Assembly: GCA_040901465.1 (NCBI GenBank)
Contig: JBBDYN010000002.1
Span: 1-64,000 of the forward strand
DNA: 64,000 nucleotides
From: JAUSIF01 sp040901465
GTDB lineage: Bacteria > Pseudomonadota > Alphaproteobacteria > Rhizobiales > Xanthobacteraceae
Reading direction: 5' to 3'
The translations under genes and the position numbers were made by a program. Of the stretch, positions 51,117-60,586 are shown piece after piece. Numbering within the stretch: position 1 is the stretch's first letter; each line of letters opens with the position of its first letter. The notes beneath the pieces were generated by a model that had not been told where the DNA came from, did no database searches, and saw only the letters and a list, made by a program, of their open reading frames with translations.

Positions 51117-52448
51117 ATGAAGACGCGCAAAGGAAGTCGCGGCGGCATCGATCGCCGCACGCTGCTGAAGTACACAGCCGCGACCGGAGCAATTGCCGCG
51201 ACCGGCGGCATCCCAATGCCGGCGATCGCACAGGCTCGGCCGATCAAGATCGGTTACGTGAGCCCGGCAACCGGACCGCTCGCCCCGTTCGCGGCGGCCG
51301 ACCAATTCATGCTCAACCAGTTCAAGCAGGCGACCAAAGCAGGGCTGAAAGTCGGGAATACCACGCGGCCGATCGACGTCATCCTGAAGGACAGCCAGTC
51401 CAATCCGAATCGTGCCGCGCAGGTCGCGAAGGACCTAATCGTGCAGGACAAGATCGACTTGATGCTGGTCGGCAATACGCCGGAAACCACGAACCCGGTC
51501 TGCACCCAGTGCGAGATCGAGGAAGTGGCCTGCGTGTCGTCGCTCGCGCCGTGGCAGCCGTGGTTCATCGGCCAGCAGGCCAATCCGGGCGGCGGCCCGC
51601 CCGCATGGAAGCCGTTCAACTTCGTCTATCACTACTTCTGGGGCCTCGAGGATGTGATCGCTGTCTTCACCAACATGTGGAGTCAGCTCAACACGAACAA
51701 GGTGGTCGGCGCGCTGTTCCCGAATGACGGAGACGGCAATGCCTGGGGCGACAAGCAGGTCGGATTTCCACCGGCCCTCGACAAACTCGGCTACAAGCTG
51801 TTCGATCCAGGTCGCTACCAGAACCTAACCGACAACTTCTCGGCGCAGATCACTGCCTTTAAGAACGCGAAGGCCGACATCATCACGGGTGTCGTGCTGC
51901 CGCCGGACTTTACGACCTTCTGGAAGCAGGCCCTCCAGCAAGGCTTCAAGCCGAAGGCGGCGTCGGTCGGCAAGGCACTCCTGTTCCCGTCCTCGGTGGA
52001 AGCGCTCGGCAAGGACGGTCACAATATTTCTACCGAGGTCTGGTGGACGCCGAACCATCCGTTCAAGTCGTCGATCAACGGCATGAGCGCGAAACAACTC
52101 GCCGATTCGTTCGAGCAGACGACGAAGCAGCAATGGTCGCAGCCGGTCGGCTTTGCACACTCGCTGTACGAGGTCGGGCTCGATGTGCTCAAGCGAACTG
52201 GAGGCGACATCGGCAATTCGAAAGCGACCGCTGCTGCCATCGCCAAGACCAATCTCGACACCGTCGTCGGCAAGGTGCAGTGGAATGGGCAGGGCGTGCC
52301 GCCGTTCGCTGCCAAGAACGTCACCAAGACCTCGCTCGTCGGCGGACAATGGCGCACCAAGGACGGCAAGAGGTTCGATATGGTCATCACCGACAACCGG
52401 AATTCGCCGAGTATTCCGGTCGGCGGCAAGATGGAAGCTATTGCTTGA
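51117..52448 (+). CDS. Liv-type ABC substrate-binding protein with Tat-like signal
   Basis: This 443-residue exported protein has a signal region IDRRTLLKYTAATGAIAATG with a twin-arginine motif. The mature part starts PIKIGYVSPATGPLAPFAAA. Two cysteines close together (PVCTQCEIEEVACVSS) are unusual for the family and may form a disulfide. It heads the third Liv operon (G-F-H-M order) and is divergent from an HpaB-type hydroxylase, so a phenolic ligand is a reasonable guess. Confidence 0.93.
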   Translation: MKTRKGSRGGIDRRTLLKYTAATGAIAATGGIPMPAIAQARPIKIGYVSPATGPLAPFAAADQFMLNQFKQATKAGLKVGNTTRPIDVILKDSQSNPNRAAQVAKDLIVQDKIDLMLVGNTPETTNPVCTQCEIEEVACVSSLAPWQPWFIGQQANPGGGPPAWKPFNFVYHYFWGLEDVIAVFTNMWSQLNTNKVVGALFPNDGDGNAWGDKQVGFPPALDKLGYKLFDPGRYQNLTDNFSAQITAFKNAKADIITGVVLPPDFTTFWKQALQQGFKPKAASVGKALLFPSSVEALGKDGHNISTEVWWTPNHPFKSSINGMSAKQLADSFEQTTKQQWSQPVGFAHSLYEVGLDVLKRTGGDIGNSKATAAAIAKTNLDTVVGKVQWNGQGVPPFAAKNVTKTSLVGGQWRTKDGKRFDMVITDNRNSPSIPVGGKMEAIA

Positions 52449-52461
52449 GTCCCTGACGTCG

Positions 52462-52496
52462 TCCCCGGGCCGCGTCCAAGTCCCGCGGCCCGGGGA
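52462..52496 (+). terminator. 13-bp GC-rich hairpin after the binding-protein gene
   Basis: TCCCCGGGCCGCG and CGCGGCCCGGGGA pair perfectly around a 9-base loop, 13 bases after the stop. There is no U-tract. This is the third Liv operon in the window with such a hairpin in the same position. Confidence 0.75.
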
Positions 52497-52600
52497 ACTA
52501 CGGCTTATGTTAAAAAAGTTCGTGGATGCCCGAGCAGGCGAGTTTACTTTGCCTGCCCAAATCTACTGCAAGCCCGGGCGTGACGTTGTAAAGGCTGATC

Positions 52601-53353
52601 ATGTCCGAGCCTTTTCTTTCTCCGCCCGAATCCCGCACGATTCTCGAGGTCGCCGGACTGAGCAAATCCTTCGGCTCGGTACGTGCCGCCGATAATGTCG
52701 TGCTGGCGCTGCGATCGGGCGAGGCGCTCGGCATCATCGGCCCGAATGGCGCAGGCAAGTCGAGCCTGTTCAATCTGATCACCGGCGACCTGAAGCCGGA
52801 CGCCGGCGAAATCCGCCTGAACGGCGTCGACATCACGACCAAGACGCCGCACGAACGCTGCCGCGCCGGCATCGCGCGCTCGTATCAGATTCCGCAACCT
52901 TTCGAGAATCTGACCGTATTCGAAAACCTGCTCGTCGGCGCCGTCTACGGGCAGGACAAGCGCGAGCAGGAGGTCGTCGATTTTTGCGCGGAGATTCTCG
53001 ATCGCACCAATCTCATGCGCCGCGCCAATGCGCCGGCCGGTTCGCTCACGCTGCTCGAGCGCAAGCGGCTCGAGCTTGCGCGCTCGCTCGCGACCAACCC
53101 GCAGCTGCTCCTGCTTGACGAAATCGCCGGCGGCCTGACCGAGGTCGAGTGTCAGGAATTGATCGAGACGATCCGCGGCATCAACGCTTCGGGCACTACG
53201 ATCGTATGGATCGAGCACGTCGTGCACGCGCTGCTCGCCGTCGTGCGCCGCCTGGTCGTCCTCAACTTCGGCCGCAAGATCGCCGAAGGCGATCCGCAGA
53301 CGGTCATGCGTTCGCAGGAAGTGCGCGAAATTTACACCGGCATCGAGGCTTGA
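52601..53353 (+). CDS. livG: Liv-type ATPase, LivG-like
   Basis: This 250-residue ATPase has Walker A GPNGAGKSS, Q-loop ARSYQIPQPF, signature region LTLLERKRLELAR (no LSGG), Walker B LLLLDEIAGGL and IEHVV. The LTLxExKRLELAR signature is a known LivG subtype. It comes 104 bases after the hairpin that follows the binding-protein gene, and 6 bases before the LivF-like gene. Confidence 0.92.
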   Translation: MSEPFLSPPESRTILEVAGLSKSFGSVRAADNVVLALRSGEALGIIGPNGAGKSSLFNLITGDLKPDAGEIRLNGVDITTKTPHERCRAGIARSYQIPQPFENLTVFENLLVGAVYGQDKREQEVVDFCAEILDRTNLMRRANAPAGSLTLLERKRLELARSLATNPQLLLLDEIAGGLTEVECQELIETIRGINASGTTIVWIEHVVHALLAVVRRLVVLNFGRKIAEGDPQTVMRSQEVREIYTGIEA

Positions 53354-53359
53354 GATCCG

Positions 53360-54061
53360 ATGTCGCTCCTCGAAACCCGCGATCTTACCGCACACTACCG
53401 TGACTTGCAGGCGCTGTTCGGTGTCAACACACGTCTAGAGGAGGGTGACACGCTCGCCATCATCGGCGCGAACGGCGCGGGCAAGTCCACCTACCTGAAA
53501 GCGATCAGCGGCCTCATCCGCGGCCATCCCGGGAGCGTTGTGTTCGACGGCGAACCCATTGGCGCGCTGCCGGCCGCCCAGATCATGCGGCGCGGCATCG
53601 CGCTCGTGCCCGAGGGCAGGCGGCTTTTCCCATCCATGACCGTCGAAGAGAATTTACTGGTCGGAAAATACGGCTACGAAAATCCGGGCGCCTGGACTGT
53701 CGATGCGGTGTACTCGCTGTTTCCACGGCTCAAGGAGCGCCGCCACCAGCCTAGCACGACGCTGTCTGGCGGCGAGCAGCAGATGGTCGCGATCGGCCGT
53801 GCGCTCATGTCGAATCCGCGCGTGCTCCTGTGCGACGAGATCAGCCTTGGCCTCGCGCCGATCATCATTCGCGACATCTACCAGGCGCTGCCGAAGATCA
53901 AGTCGGCCGGCACGAGCGTTATCATCGTCGAACAGGACATCCAGCAGGCGATGAAGGTCGCCGACCGGCTCTATTGCTTCCAGGAAGGGCGCATCTCGCT
54001 CGCCGGCGGTCCGACCGCCTTCACGCGCGAGGAAATTCATGTCGCCTATTTCGGGTCCTGA
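53360..54061 (+). CDS. livF: Liv-type ATPase, LivF-like
   Basis: This 233-residue protein is LivF of normal length. It has Walker A GANGAGKST, VPEGRRLFPSMTVEENLLVG, signature LSGGEQQM, Walker B LLCDEISLGLAP and VEQD. It has no C-terminal tail, in contrast to the paralog at 47974-49011. It starts 6 bases after the LivG-like gene and is followed after 3 bases by the LivH-like gene, so the four transporter genes form one transcript. Confidence 0.93.
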   Translation: MSLLETRDLTAHYRDLQALFGVNTRLEEGDTLAIIGANGAGKSTYLKAISGLIRGHPGSVVFDGEPIGALPAAQIMRRGIALVPEGRRLFPSMTVEENLLVGKYGYENPGAWTVDAVYSLFPRLKERRHQPSTTLSGGEQQMVAIGRALMSNPRVLLCDEISLGLAPIIIRDIYQALPKIKSAGTSVIIVEQDIQQAMKVADRLYCFQEGRISLAGGPTAFTREEIHVAYFGS

Positions 54062-54064
54062 GCT

Positions 54065-54934
54065 ATGACCGGGCTCTTCGACACGATCATTCAAGGCGTA
54101 CTGCTCGGCGGGCTCTACGCGCTGTTCGCCGTCGGGCTCTCGCTCATCTTCGGGATCATGCGGCTGGTCAATCTCGCGCACGGTGATCTCATCGTGCTCG
54201 CGGCCTTCACCATCCTCGCGGTCGTCAACGCGCTTGGCATCGACGTCTTCGTCGCCGCGCTGGTCGCGGCACCCTTGATGTTCGCCGTCGGCTTCTTGCT
54301 GCAATTCCTCATTCTTAATCGAACGCTCGGCCGCGATATCCTGCCGCCCCTTCTCGTTACCTTCGGCCTCTCCATCATCATCCAGAACGGCCTGCTCGAG
54401 GCCTTTTCCGCCGACAGCAAGCGTCTGTCCGCCGGCGCGCTCGAGACCGCTTCGATTTCGCTCGGCGGCGGACTCGCGGTCGGTGTCATGCCGCTGATGG
54501 TCCTTCTTTCCGCGATTGCGGTCATCTTCGCGCTAAACCTTCTCTTTTATTGGCTGCCGCTCGGCCGCGCCTTCCGCGCGACTTCCGACGATCCCGAGAT
54601 CGCGCAACTCATGGGCATCGATAACCGCCGTATCTTCGCGATCGCCATGGGCGTCGCGATGGTCGTGACGACGATCGCCGCACTTTACCTTGGCATTCGC
54701 GCGAACTTCGATCCATCGATCGGGCCAGCCCGGCTTCTCTATGCCTTCGAGGCCGTGATCATCGGCGGCCTCGGCAGCCTTTGGGGCACACTTGCCGGCG
54801 GCATCATCATCGGCGTCGCCCAGACCCTCGGTGCCCACATCAATCCCGAGTGGCAAATCCTGGCGGGCCATCTCGCGTTTCTCGCGGTCCTCATATTGCG
54901 TCCGCGCGGCCTTTTTCCGCGCGCGGTCGATTGA
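54065..54934 (+). CDS. livH: Liv-type permease, LivH-like
   Basis: This 289-residue membrane protein has LLGGLYALFAVGLSLIFGIM then RLVNLAHGDLIVLAAFTILA at the N-terminus, the canonical LivH start. Near the C-terminus is FEAVIIGGLGSLWGTLAGGI. About eight hydrophobic segments are seen. It lies 8 bases before the LivM-like gene. Confidence 0.93.
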   Translation: MTGLFDTIIQGVLLGGLYALFAVGLSLIFGIMRLVNLAHGDLIVLAAFTILAVVNALGIDVFVAALVAAPLMFAVGFLLQFLILNRTLGRDILPPLLVTFGLSIIIQNGLLEAFSADSKRLSAGALETASISLGGGLAVGVMPLMVLLSAIAVIFALNLLFYWLPLGRAFRATSDDPEIAQLMGIDNRRIFAIAMGVAMVVTTIAALYLGIRANFDPSIGPARLLYAFEAVIIGGLGSLWGTLAGGIIIGVAQTLGAHINPEWQILAGHLAFLAVLILRPRGLFPRAVD

Positions 54935-54942
54935 GGCGGGCG

Positions 54943-56016
54943 ATGGCGGACCCCGGCTACCGCATCGAGATTGCCTCGCAAGCCTCGCGCTATGTAACTT
55001 TCGCGGGCGCGATCCTGCTCGTCGCACTCTTCCTCGTTCCGTTCTACGCGAGCCGCGGGCTCGTGCAGGAGCTGATCTTCGTCTTCTATATGCTCGCGCT
55101 TGCGCAGCTCTGGAATCTGCTCGCCGGTTACGCGGGGCTCGTCTCGGTGGGACAGCAGGCGTTCGTCGGACTCGGCGGCTATCTTCTGTTCGCGCTCACT
55201 GTCTTCGGCGAGATCAACGCGTTGCTGGCGATTCCGCTTGCGGGCGTAATCGCCTTCGTCTTCGCGTTTCCGACCGCGCTCGTCGTCTTTCGCCTGCGCG
55301 GCGCTTATTTTGCGATCGGCACTTGGGTCGTGGCCGAGGTCTATCGGCTCGTCGCGGCTCAGGTAAAGGATTTAGGCGGCGGCACCGGCACCTCGCTCCC
55401 CGTCGCCGTCACGAACGGCGTCTTCGGCATCGAATGGTTGAAGGCGATCTTCGATATGCGCACGGCGCTTGCGCGCGACATGGTCATGTATTGGATCGCA
55501 TTCGCGCTTGCCGTCGGCACCCTGCTCGTTGTCTATCGAATCTTGCGTTCGCGCCGCGGTCTCGCGCTTGCCGCGATCCGTGACTCCGAGCTCGCCGCTG
55601 AAAGCGTCGGCGTCGACGGCTTCCGCACCAAACTCTGGGTCTATGCGGTGACCGCAGCCGGCACCGGCATGATCGGCGCACTCATCTATCTGCAAACCGC
55701 CCGCATCTCGCCCGACGCCGCGTTTTCCGTGCTCGACTGGACCGCCTACGTGATCTTCATCGTTGTGATCGGTGGAATCGGCACCATCGAAGGCCCGATC
55801 GTCGGCGTCATTGTCTTCTATCTGATGCAAACCTATCTCGCCGATTTCGGCACCTGGTACCTCATCTTGCTTGGCGCGCTCGCGATCGTCATCATGCTGT
55901 TCGCGCCGCGAGGCATTTGGGGTTACGTCGCGGCGCGCTACAATCTCGTGTTGTTTCCGCTGCAGCGGCGCTTGATCGCGCGGAAGCCTTCCGTTCATGA
56001 GACGGATAAAGTATGA
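54943..56016 (+). CDS. livM: Liv-type permease, LivM-like
   Basis: This 357-residue membrane protein has NLLAGYAGLVSVGQQAFVGL, the LivM signature. It also has VVFRLRGAYFAIGTWVVAEV and YVIFIVVIGGIGTIEGPIVG. The C-terminal 30 residues are basic and cytoplasmic. ATG 54943 is 8 bases after the LivH-like stop; the longer upstream frame is a shadow of that gene. It ends the third Liv operon; the next transporter starts 72 bases on. Confidence 0.92.
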   Translation: MADPGYRIEIASQASRYVTFAGAILLVALFLVPFYASRGLVQELIFVFYMLALAQLWNLLAGYAGLVSVGQQAFVGLGGYLLFALTVFGEINALLAIPLAGVIAFVFAFPTALVVFRLRGAYFAIGTWVVAEVYRLVAAQVKDLGGGTGTSLPVAVTNGVFGIEWLKAIFDMRTALARDMVMYWIAFALAVGTLLVVYRILRSRRGLALAAIRDSELAAESVGVDGFRTKLWVYAVTAAGTGMIGALIYLQTARISPDAAFSVLDWTAYVIFIVVIGGIGTIEGPIVGVIVFYLMQTYLADFGTWYLILLGALAIVIMLFAPRGIWGYVAARYNLVLFPLQRRLIARKPSVHETDKV

Positions 56017-56088
56017 GTCATTTCGTCCATCATTGAATTCGAGCCGCAGCTTTCGCCGGGCATTGCGGAGTTCAATAGCCGGGATCAA

Positions 56089-56874
56089 ATGACTAACGTC
56101 AGACTCGCAGTATCGAATCTCCGTGTTACCTATCCGCTGGAAAATCGCCCGCGCGTAAACGCCATCGAGCACGTCGATTTTTCACTCCGGCCGAACGAAT
56201 TCGTCTCGATCATCGGCCCGAGCGGATGCGGCAAGTCTACGCTGTTCAACGTGATCGCAGGATTGCTGGCGCCGGATTCCGGCGCGGTCCATCTCGACGG
56301 CCGCGACATCGTGGGCCGGCCGGGCAATGTCGCTTACATGATGCAGCGCGACCTGCTGCTTCCCTGGCGCAGCATCCTCGAAAACGTCATTCTCGGACCG
56401 GAGCTTGCGGGCAAGCCGCAGGCGCAATCGCGCGCCACCGCGCAGACGCTGCTGCGCCGATTCGGCCTCGAAGGTTTCGAAAACGCCTATCCATCGGCTC
56501 TTTCCGGCGGTATGCGCCAGCGCGCGGCGCTGATGCGCACGATCCTCCTTGAGCGCTCGGTGATCCTGCTGGACGAGCCCTTCGGCGCGCTCGACGCGCT
56601 GACCCGCGCTTCCATGAGCGAATGGCTCCTTGGCATCCAGCGTGAGTTTCAGCGCACCATGATACTCATCACTCACGATCCGGACGATGCGGTGTTCCTT
56701 TCTGAACGCGTCTATGTTTCAAGTCCGCGCCCGATGCGGATTGCCGGCGTCGTCGACGTGAATTTGCCAAGAGACCGGCGGCGCGATGTGACGCTCACGC
56801 CGGAATTCGCCGCCCACAAGAAGCAAGTGTTGTCGCACTTGCAGAGTAATCCTGAACCACGGCGGGCCGCATGA
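56089..56874 (+). CDS. ABC transporter ATPase, NitT/TauT (SsuB/ThiZ-like) family
   Basis: This 261-residue ATPase has Walker A GPSGCGKST, MMQRDLLLPWRSI after the Q-loop, signature LSGGMRQR, Walker B VILLDEPFGALD and LITHDPDDA. It is coupled by ATGA to the permease that follows and lies 120 bases plus one gene before a THI5/NMT1-type binding protein. The three make a complete importer of the kind used for pyrimidine precursors, riboflavin or sulfonates. Confidence 0.94.
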   Translation: MTNVRLAVSNLRVTYPLENRPRVNAIEHVDFSLRPNEFVSIIGPSGCGKSTLFNVIAGLLAPDSGAVHLDGRDIVGRPGNVAYMMQRDLLLPWRSILENVILGPELAGKPQAQSRATAQTLLRRFGLEGFENAYPSALSGGMRQRAALMRTILLERSVILLDEPFGALDALTRASMSEWLLGIQREFQRTMILITHDPDDAVFLSERVYVSSPRPMRIAGVVDVNLPRDRRRDVTLTPEFAAHKKQVLSHLQSNPEPRRAA

Positions 56875-57737
56875 GTCGATTGCGGCGCAAGCTCTTCGGC
56901 GGATCATCCCGGGCGACGGATATTGCCGCGCCGATGCTCTTGATGGCGCTGATCCTGGCTGGCTGGGAATTGGTCGTGCACGTCTTCGCCATCCCGGCCT
57001 ATGTGCTGCCGCCGCCGACCGAGATTGTCGCGAAAATTTTCGAGGATTGGAGGATCATCTTCCCGCACCTGCAGGTGACGCTGTTCGAGATCGTCGCGGG
57101 CTATGCGCTTGCGGCAGTCGTGGGTTTCCTGCTCAGCATAGCGATCGTCTATTCGAGGGCGTTCCGGCGCGGCGTGCTACCCTTGATCGTCGCCGCGCAG
57201 ACGATCCCGGTGATCGCGATCGCGCCGATTCTCGTGATCTGGTTCGGCTACAACTATGTGCCGCGCATCATCATCACGGCATTGGTGGCGTTCTTTCCGC
57301 TGACGATCAGCATCGTCACCGGGTTGCAGGCATTGGAAGCCGAATTCATCAATTTCTTTCGCTCTCTGAATGCAACGGGCTTCCAGATGTTTCTTAAGTT
57401 GCGCCTGCCCGCGGCGTTGCCCAACATCTTCGCCGGCCTGAAAGTCGCGACGACGCTTGCCGTTGTGGGCGCGACCATCAGCGAGTGGGTGGGCGCCAGC
57501 GCCGGGCTCGGCTACCTGATGGCCCAGGACTCTGCCCAGTTGAACACGACGCGCGTCTTCTCTTCGCTTGTCGTGCTTGGATTGTGCGGCATGGCCTTTT
57601 TCGCTAGCGTTGGATTGGTCGAGCGTCTTTGCATGCCTTGGGTACATGGCCGGTTGGATCTGAGCTGGTTCGGTCAACGATCGTCGGCGAAGAGCAGTTC
57701 CGCCGACACGAACGAAGCCAGCACACGAACAAACTGA
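56871..57737 (+). CDS. ABC permease, NitT/TauT family
   Basis: This 288-residue membrane protein has PAYVLPPPTEIVAKIFEDWR after the first membrane segment. The EAA-type loop reads FRSLNATGFQMFLKLRLPAA, then LPNIFAGLKVATTLAVVGAT. The C-terminal 30 residues are Ser-rich and polar. It overlaps the ATPase stop (ATGA). Only one permease is present here, so a homodimer is expected, unlike the two-permease system at 12620-14199. Confidence 0.93.
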   Translation: MSRLRRKLFGGSSRATDIAAPMLLMALILAGWELVVHVFAIPAYVLPPPTEIVAKIFEDWRIIFPHLQVTLFEIVAGYALAAVVGFLLSIAIVYSRAFRRGVLPLIVAAQTIPVIAIAPILVIWFGYNYVPRIIITALVAFFPLTISIVTGLQALEAEFINFFRSLNATGFQMFLKLRLPAALPNIFAGLKVATTLAVVGATISEWVGASAGLGYLMAQDSAQLNTTRVFSSLVVLGLCGMAFFASVGLVERLCMPWVHGRLDLSWFGQRSSAKSSSADTNEASTRTN

Positions 57738-57857
57738 AACTTGCCGACGAAAAGGCCGTCGAACCGGCCGTGTGAAGCGACCCTCGATCATGTCGGCCGG
57801 CGGGCTTTCGCAAGCAGGCAGCCGGCTCAACGCGGCCGTTACGGCGGAGGGATCATC

Positions 57858-58874
57858 ATGAATAGCGTGCGTTGGAGAACCTCGAAGAGTCTGATTGCGG
57901 CAACAGCGCTTTCGTTTGCCGCAGCCGTCGGTACCGCGAATGCGGCCGACGCCATCAAGATGGCGCTGCTCACGCAGCCGGGCATCTGGGACGCCGGACT
58001 GTTTGCGGCGTTGGATCGCAAGTTCTTCGCGGACGAGGGTATCGAAGTGTCGTTCATTTCGCCGGCGACGCCGGCGGACGGCGTAAAGCTCGCGGCGAGC
58101 GGCGGCGCGCAGATCGCAACCGCCCATTCGACCGAAGTCATCACGGCCCGCAGCCGCGGACTTCCGGTGGTCTCGATCGCGACCAATCATCAGTTCGGCA
58201 CCGCGGGCATCATGGTGCCGGGCACGGACGTCAAGAGTCTCAAGCAACTCGAAGGCAAGAACATCGGCGTGACCGGCATTCCTTTCAACAAGGTCATGCT
58301 GGAATACAGCCTGAAGAAATCCGGCGTTGACGTGAGCAAGGTCAATATCGTGACCGTCGGCTTCACTCCGATGCCGCTCCTTCTCAGCAAGCGCATCGAT
58401 GCGCTCGGCGACGCCATCACCTGGTCTGAGCCGGCCATGTACAACAGCCAAATCAAGAAGCCGGCGGCTGACAAGTCGACCTATAAGTACTTCGCCTTCT
58501 ACGAGAACGGCGTGCCGCGCTATTACACGCTTGGCGTTGTGGTCAACGAGGAGGCGCTCGCGAAGAACCCTGACCTGTACAAGCGCTTCCTACGCGCCTG
58601 GACCAAGGGTCTCGACTGGGCGACCAAGAACCAGAAAGCCGCCGTCGACGGCCTGCGCAAGAAGCATCCGGAGCTCAACGAACAGGAGTCGCTCGCCAAT
58701 CTCGCCGAGATCGCGCGCATCTCCCAGAGCCCCGACACGCAGAAGAACGGGCTCGGATGGCAGGACCCGGCTGTTTGGTCCGCGCAGGAAGAGTTCATGC
58801 GCGAGCAGAAGCTGATCGAATCTAAGGTCGACGTGACCAAGGCCGTCAGAAACGACCTGCTTCCGAAGTCCTGA
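57858..58874 (+). CDS. THI5/NMT1-like ABC substrate-binding protein
   Basis: This 338-residue exported protein has signal peptide SLIAATALSFAAAVGTANAA. NMT1-like features are IKMALLTQPGIWDAGLFAAL, DRKFFADEGIEVSFISPATP and LKQLEGKNIGVTGIPFNKVM. The ATG follows CGGAGGGATCATC. Family members bind pyrimidine, sulfonate, nitrate-like or heterocyclic compounds. The amidohydrolase next door would suit an N-heterocyclic or amide ligand. A hairpin follows the stop. Confidence 0.92.
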   Translation: MNSVRWRTSKSLIAATALSFAAAVGTANAADAIKMALLTQPGIWDAGLFAALDRKFFADEGIEVSFISPATPADGVKLAASGGAQIATAHSTEVITARSRGLPVVSIATNHQFGTAGIMVPGTDVKSLKQLEGKNIGVTGIPFNKVMLEYSLKKSGVDVSKVNIVTVGFTPMPLLLSKRIDALGDAITWSEPAMYNSQIKKPAADKSTYKYFAFYENGVPRYYTLGVVVNEEALAKNPDLYKRFLRAWTKGLDWATKNQKAAVDGLRKKHPELNEQESLANLAEIARISQSPDTQKNGLGWQDPAVWSAQEEFMREQKLIESKVDVTKAVRNDLLPKS

Positions 58875-58893
58875 GATCATCCGATCTTGAGTG

Positions 58894-58921
58894 CGAGCCG
58901 GCGTCCGTTTGCGCCGGCTCG
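58894..58921 (+). terminator. 10-bp hairpin after the THI5-like gene
   Basis: CGAGCCGGCG-TCCGTTTG-CGCCGGCTCG, perfectly paired, lies 19 bases after the stop and 47 bases before the amidohydrolase. There is no clear U-tract. Confidence 0.7.
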
Positions 58922-58968
58922 CGACTTCCTCACATTTCGGCGTTACGCGTGCTCAAGAGGGTTCAAGC

Positions 58969-60363
58969 ATGGCTGGTACGGGCGCGGCATCGCGCGGCAC
59001 CTATCTCATCAAGGACGGCGCCGTCATCACCGTCGATCCGAAAGTCGGCACCTTGCCGAAGGCCGACGTGCTGGTGCGAAACGGCGTGATCGAAGCAGTC
59101 GGCCCTGATCTTGACGCCAAAGGCGCTGAGACGATCGTCGCCGCCGACATGATCGTGATGCCCGGCCTCATCGACTCGCACTTTCACATGTGGAGCTCGC
59201 TCGGCCGGAACTTCCTCTCCGACAACGGCTTCGAATATTTCCAGGCGAAATGGGCGACCGCCGAGCTCTATACTGCCGACGATTTCTACAACAGTGTCAT
59301 GCTCGGACTTGCCGAACTCGCGAACGGCGGCGTCACCACCGTTCACAACTGGTCGCACAACAATCGCTCGCCCCAGCACGTCGACGCCGAACTGCGCGCT
59401 CATCGTGATTCGCTTCTGCGTGCGCGCTATTCGATCGGCCATATCGACAGGCTGCCGCCTGACGTTGTCAACAAATTCGAAGATCTCGATCGGGTGCGAT
59501 CAGAATGGTTCGTCGACCGTTCGCGCCTCGACGGCCTCGTTCATCTCGGTGTGAACCTGCGCGGGATGGTGCAAAGCGACGCGCGCGTCTTTCATGAGGA
59601 AATGCAGTTGATGCTGAAGCGCGGCTTGCCCATTTGCATCCACGCGAGCCAGACCCAGCCCAATTCCGACGACGCGGCCGACTACGAGCGGCGCGGCTAT
59701 CTCGGGCCGAAGTTCCTCTTCTGTCATTATCTTGCGGCCTCCGACGGCGACCGCGACGCGATGGCGCGCACCAACACGTCGCTCAGCTTCTCGACGCATT
59801 CGGAGTTTCGCCTCGGCGAGCACGGCGATCCGCGCAGGGCGCTGTTGAAGGCGCGCGCCGCCGGAGTTTCGGTGTCGCTCTCCTTCGACGCGACTTCGCT
59901 CGCGCCGCCCAACATGTTCGAGAACATGCGCTTCACTTGGAACATGTGCATGCCCTGGAAGGGCACGGACACCGAGAGCCTGGCACCGCTCGGCTTCGTC
60001 GAGGCGATCGAGATGGCGACGATCAAGGGGGCGAGGGCGCTCGGCCTCAGCGATGTTATCGGCTCGCTCGCGCCGGGCAAGCGAGCTGATCTGATCCTGG
60101 TGCGGACGACCGATCTCAATATCGCTCCACTCGCCAATATCGAGGCGACCATCGTGCAGTCCGCAACGCCGGCGAACGTCGACAGCGTCATGGTGGATGG
60201 CCGCTTCATCAAGCGTGACGGCCGGCTCTTGCACTACGATGTCCCGAAGATCGTCGAGCACGCAAAGGAATCCGCGCTCCGCATCCGCACCGAGGCGGGC
60301 GGTATCCTGACCCCGGCTTGTCCGGGGTGCGGAAACTCGGTGCACCGGGTCCCGGCCCGTTGA
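58969..60363 (+). CDS. Amidohydrolase, TRZ/ATZ (SAH deaminase/chlorohydrolase-like) type
   Basis: This 464-residue metal hydrolase has the HxH in GLIDSHFHMWSSLGRN, further ligand candidates in THHNWSHNNR-like VHNWSHNN and ICIHASQTQ, H in LFCHYLAASDGD, and the catalytic Asp in SLSFDATSLAPPN. The C-terminal GSLAPGKRADLILVRTTDL is characteristic of subtype III amidohydrolases. It hydrolyses C-N or C-Cl bonds in heterocycles, or deaminates nucleoside-like compounds. ATG 58969 follows AGAGGG. The tail has an unusual CPGCG (ILTPACPGCGNSV). It follows the THI5/NMT1-type importer, so an imported N-heterocycle is a likely substrate. Confidence 0.92.
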   Translation: MAGTGAASRGTYLIKDGAVITVDPKVGTLPKADVLVRNGVIEAVGPDLDAKGAETIVAADMIVMPGLIDSHFHMWSSLGRNFLSDNGFEYFQAKWATAELYTADDFYNSVMLGLAELANGGVTTVHNWSHNNRSPQHVDAELRAHRDSLLRARYSIGHIDRLPPDVVNKFEDLDRVRSEWFVDRSRLDGLVHLGVNLRGMVQSDARVFHEEMQLMLKRGLPICIHASQTQPNSDDAADYERRGYLGPKFLFCHYLAASDGDRDAMARTNTSLSFSTHSEFRLGEHGDPRRALLKARAAGVSVSLSFDATSLAPPNMFENMRFTWNMCMPWKGTDTESLAPLGFVEAIEMATIKGARALGLSDVIGSLAPGKRADLILVRTTDLNIAPLANIEATIVQSATPANVDSVMVDGRFIKRDGRLLHYDVPKIVEHAKESALRIRTEAGGILTPACPGCGNSVHRVPAR

Positions 60364-60586
60364 TACGCACCGGCGACCGGAAATTCGACTGGCCTATGGA
60401 AGCGCGGGTTCTGACGCCGCGCCTTCCGTGTCGGCCTGTGCAACCTATCTCCGAGCCGGGAATCGCATTTCAACTTCTCTGCTACTATGCTTTTTACAGC
60501 GCCGGTCACAGCGTCGTGTCGAGGTGGCCCGCGCCGGCGGAATTGTAGTAGGCGCTCCAGGACCGGACGGAACCGGGGAATCTTTG

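Noticed and set aside
57738..57857. Possible TPP riboswitch upstream of the THI5-like binding protein
   Set aside because: The 120 bases hold no THI-box-like CUGAGA element or paired arms; only a ribosome-binding site is seen.
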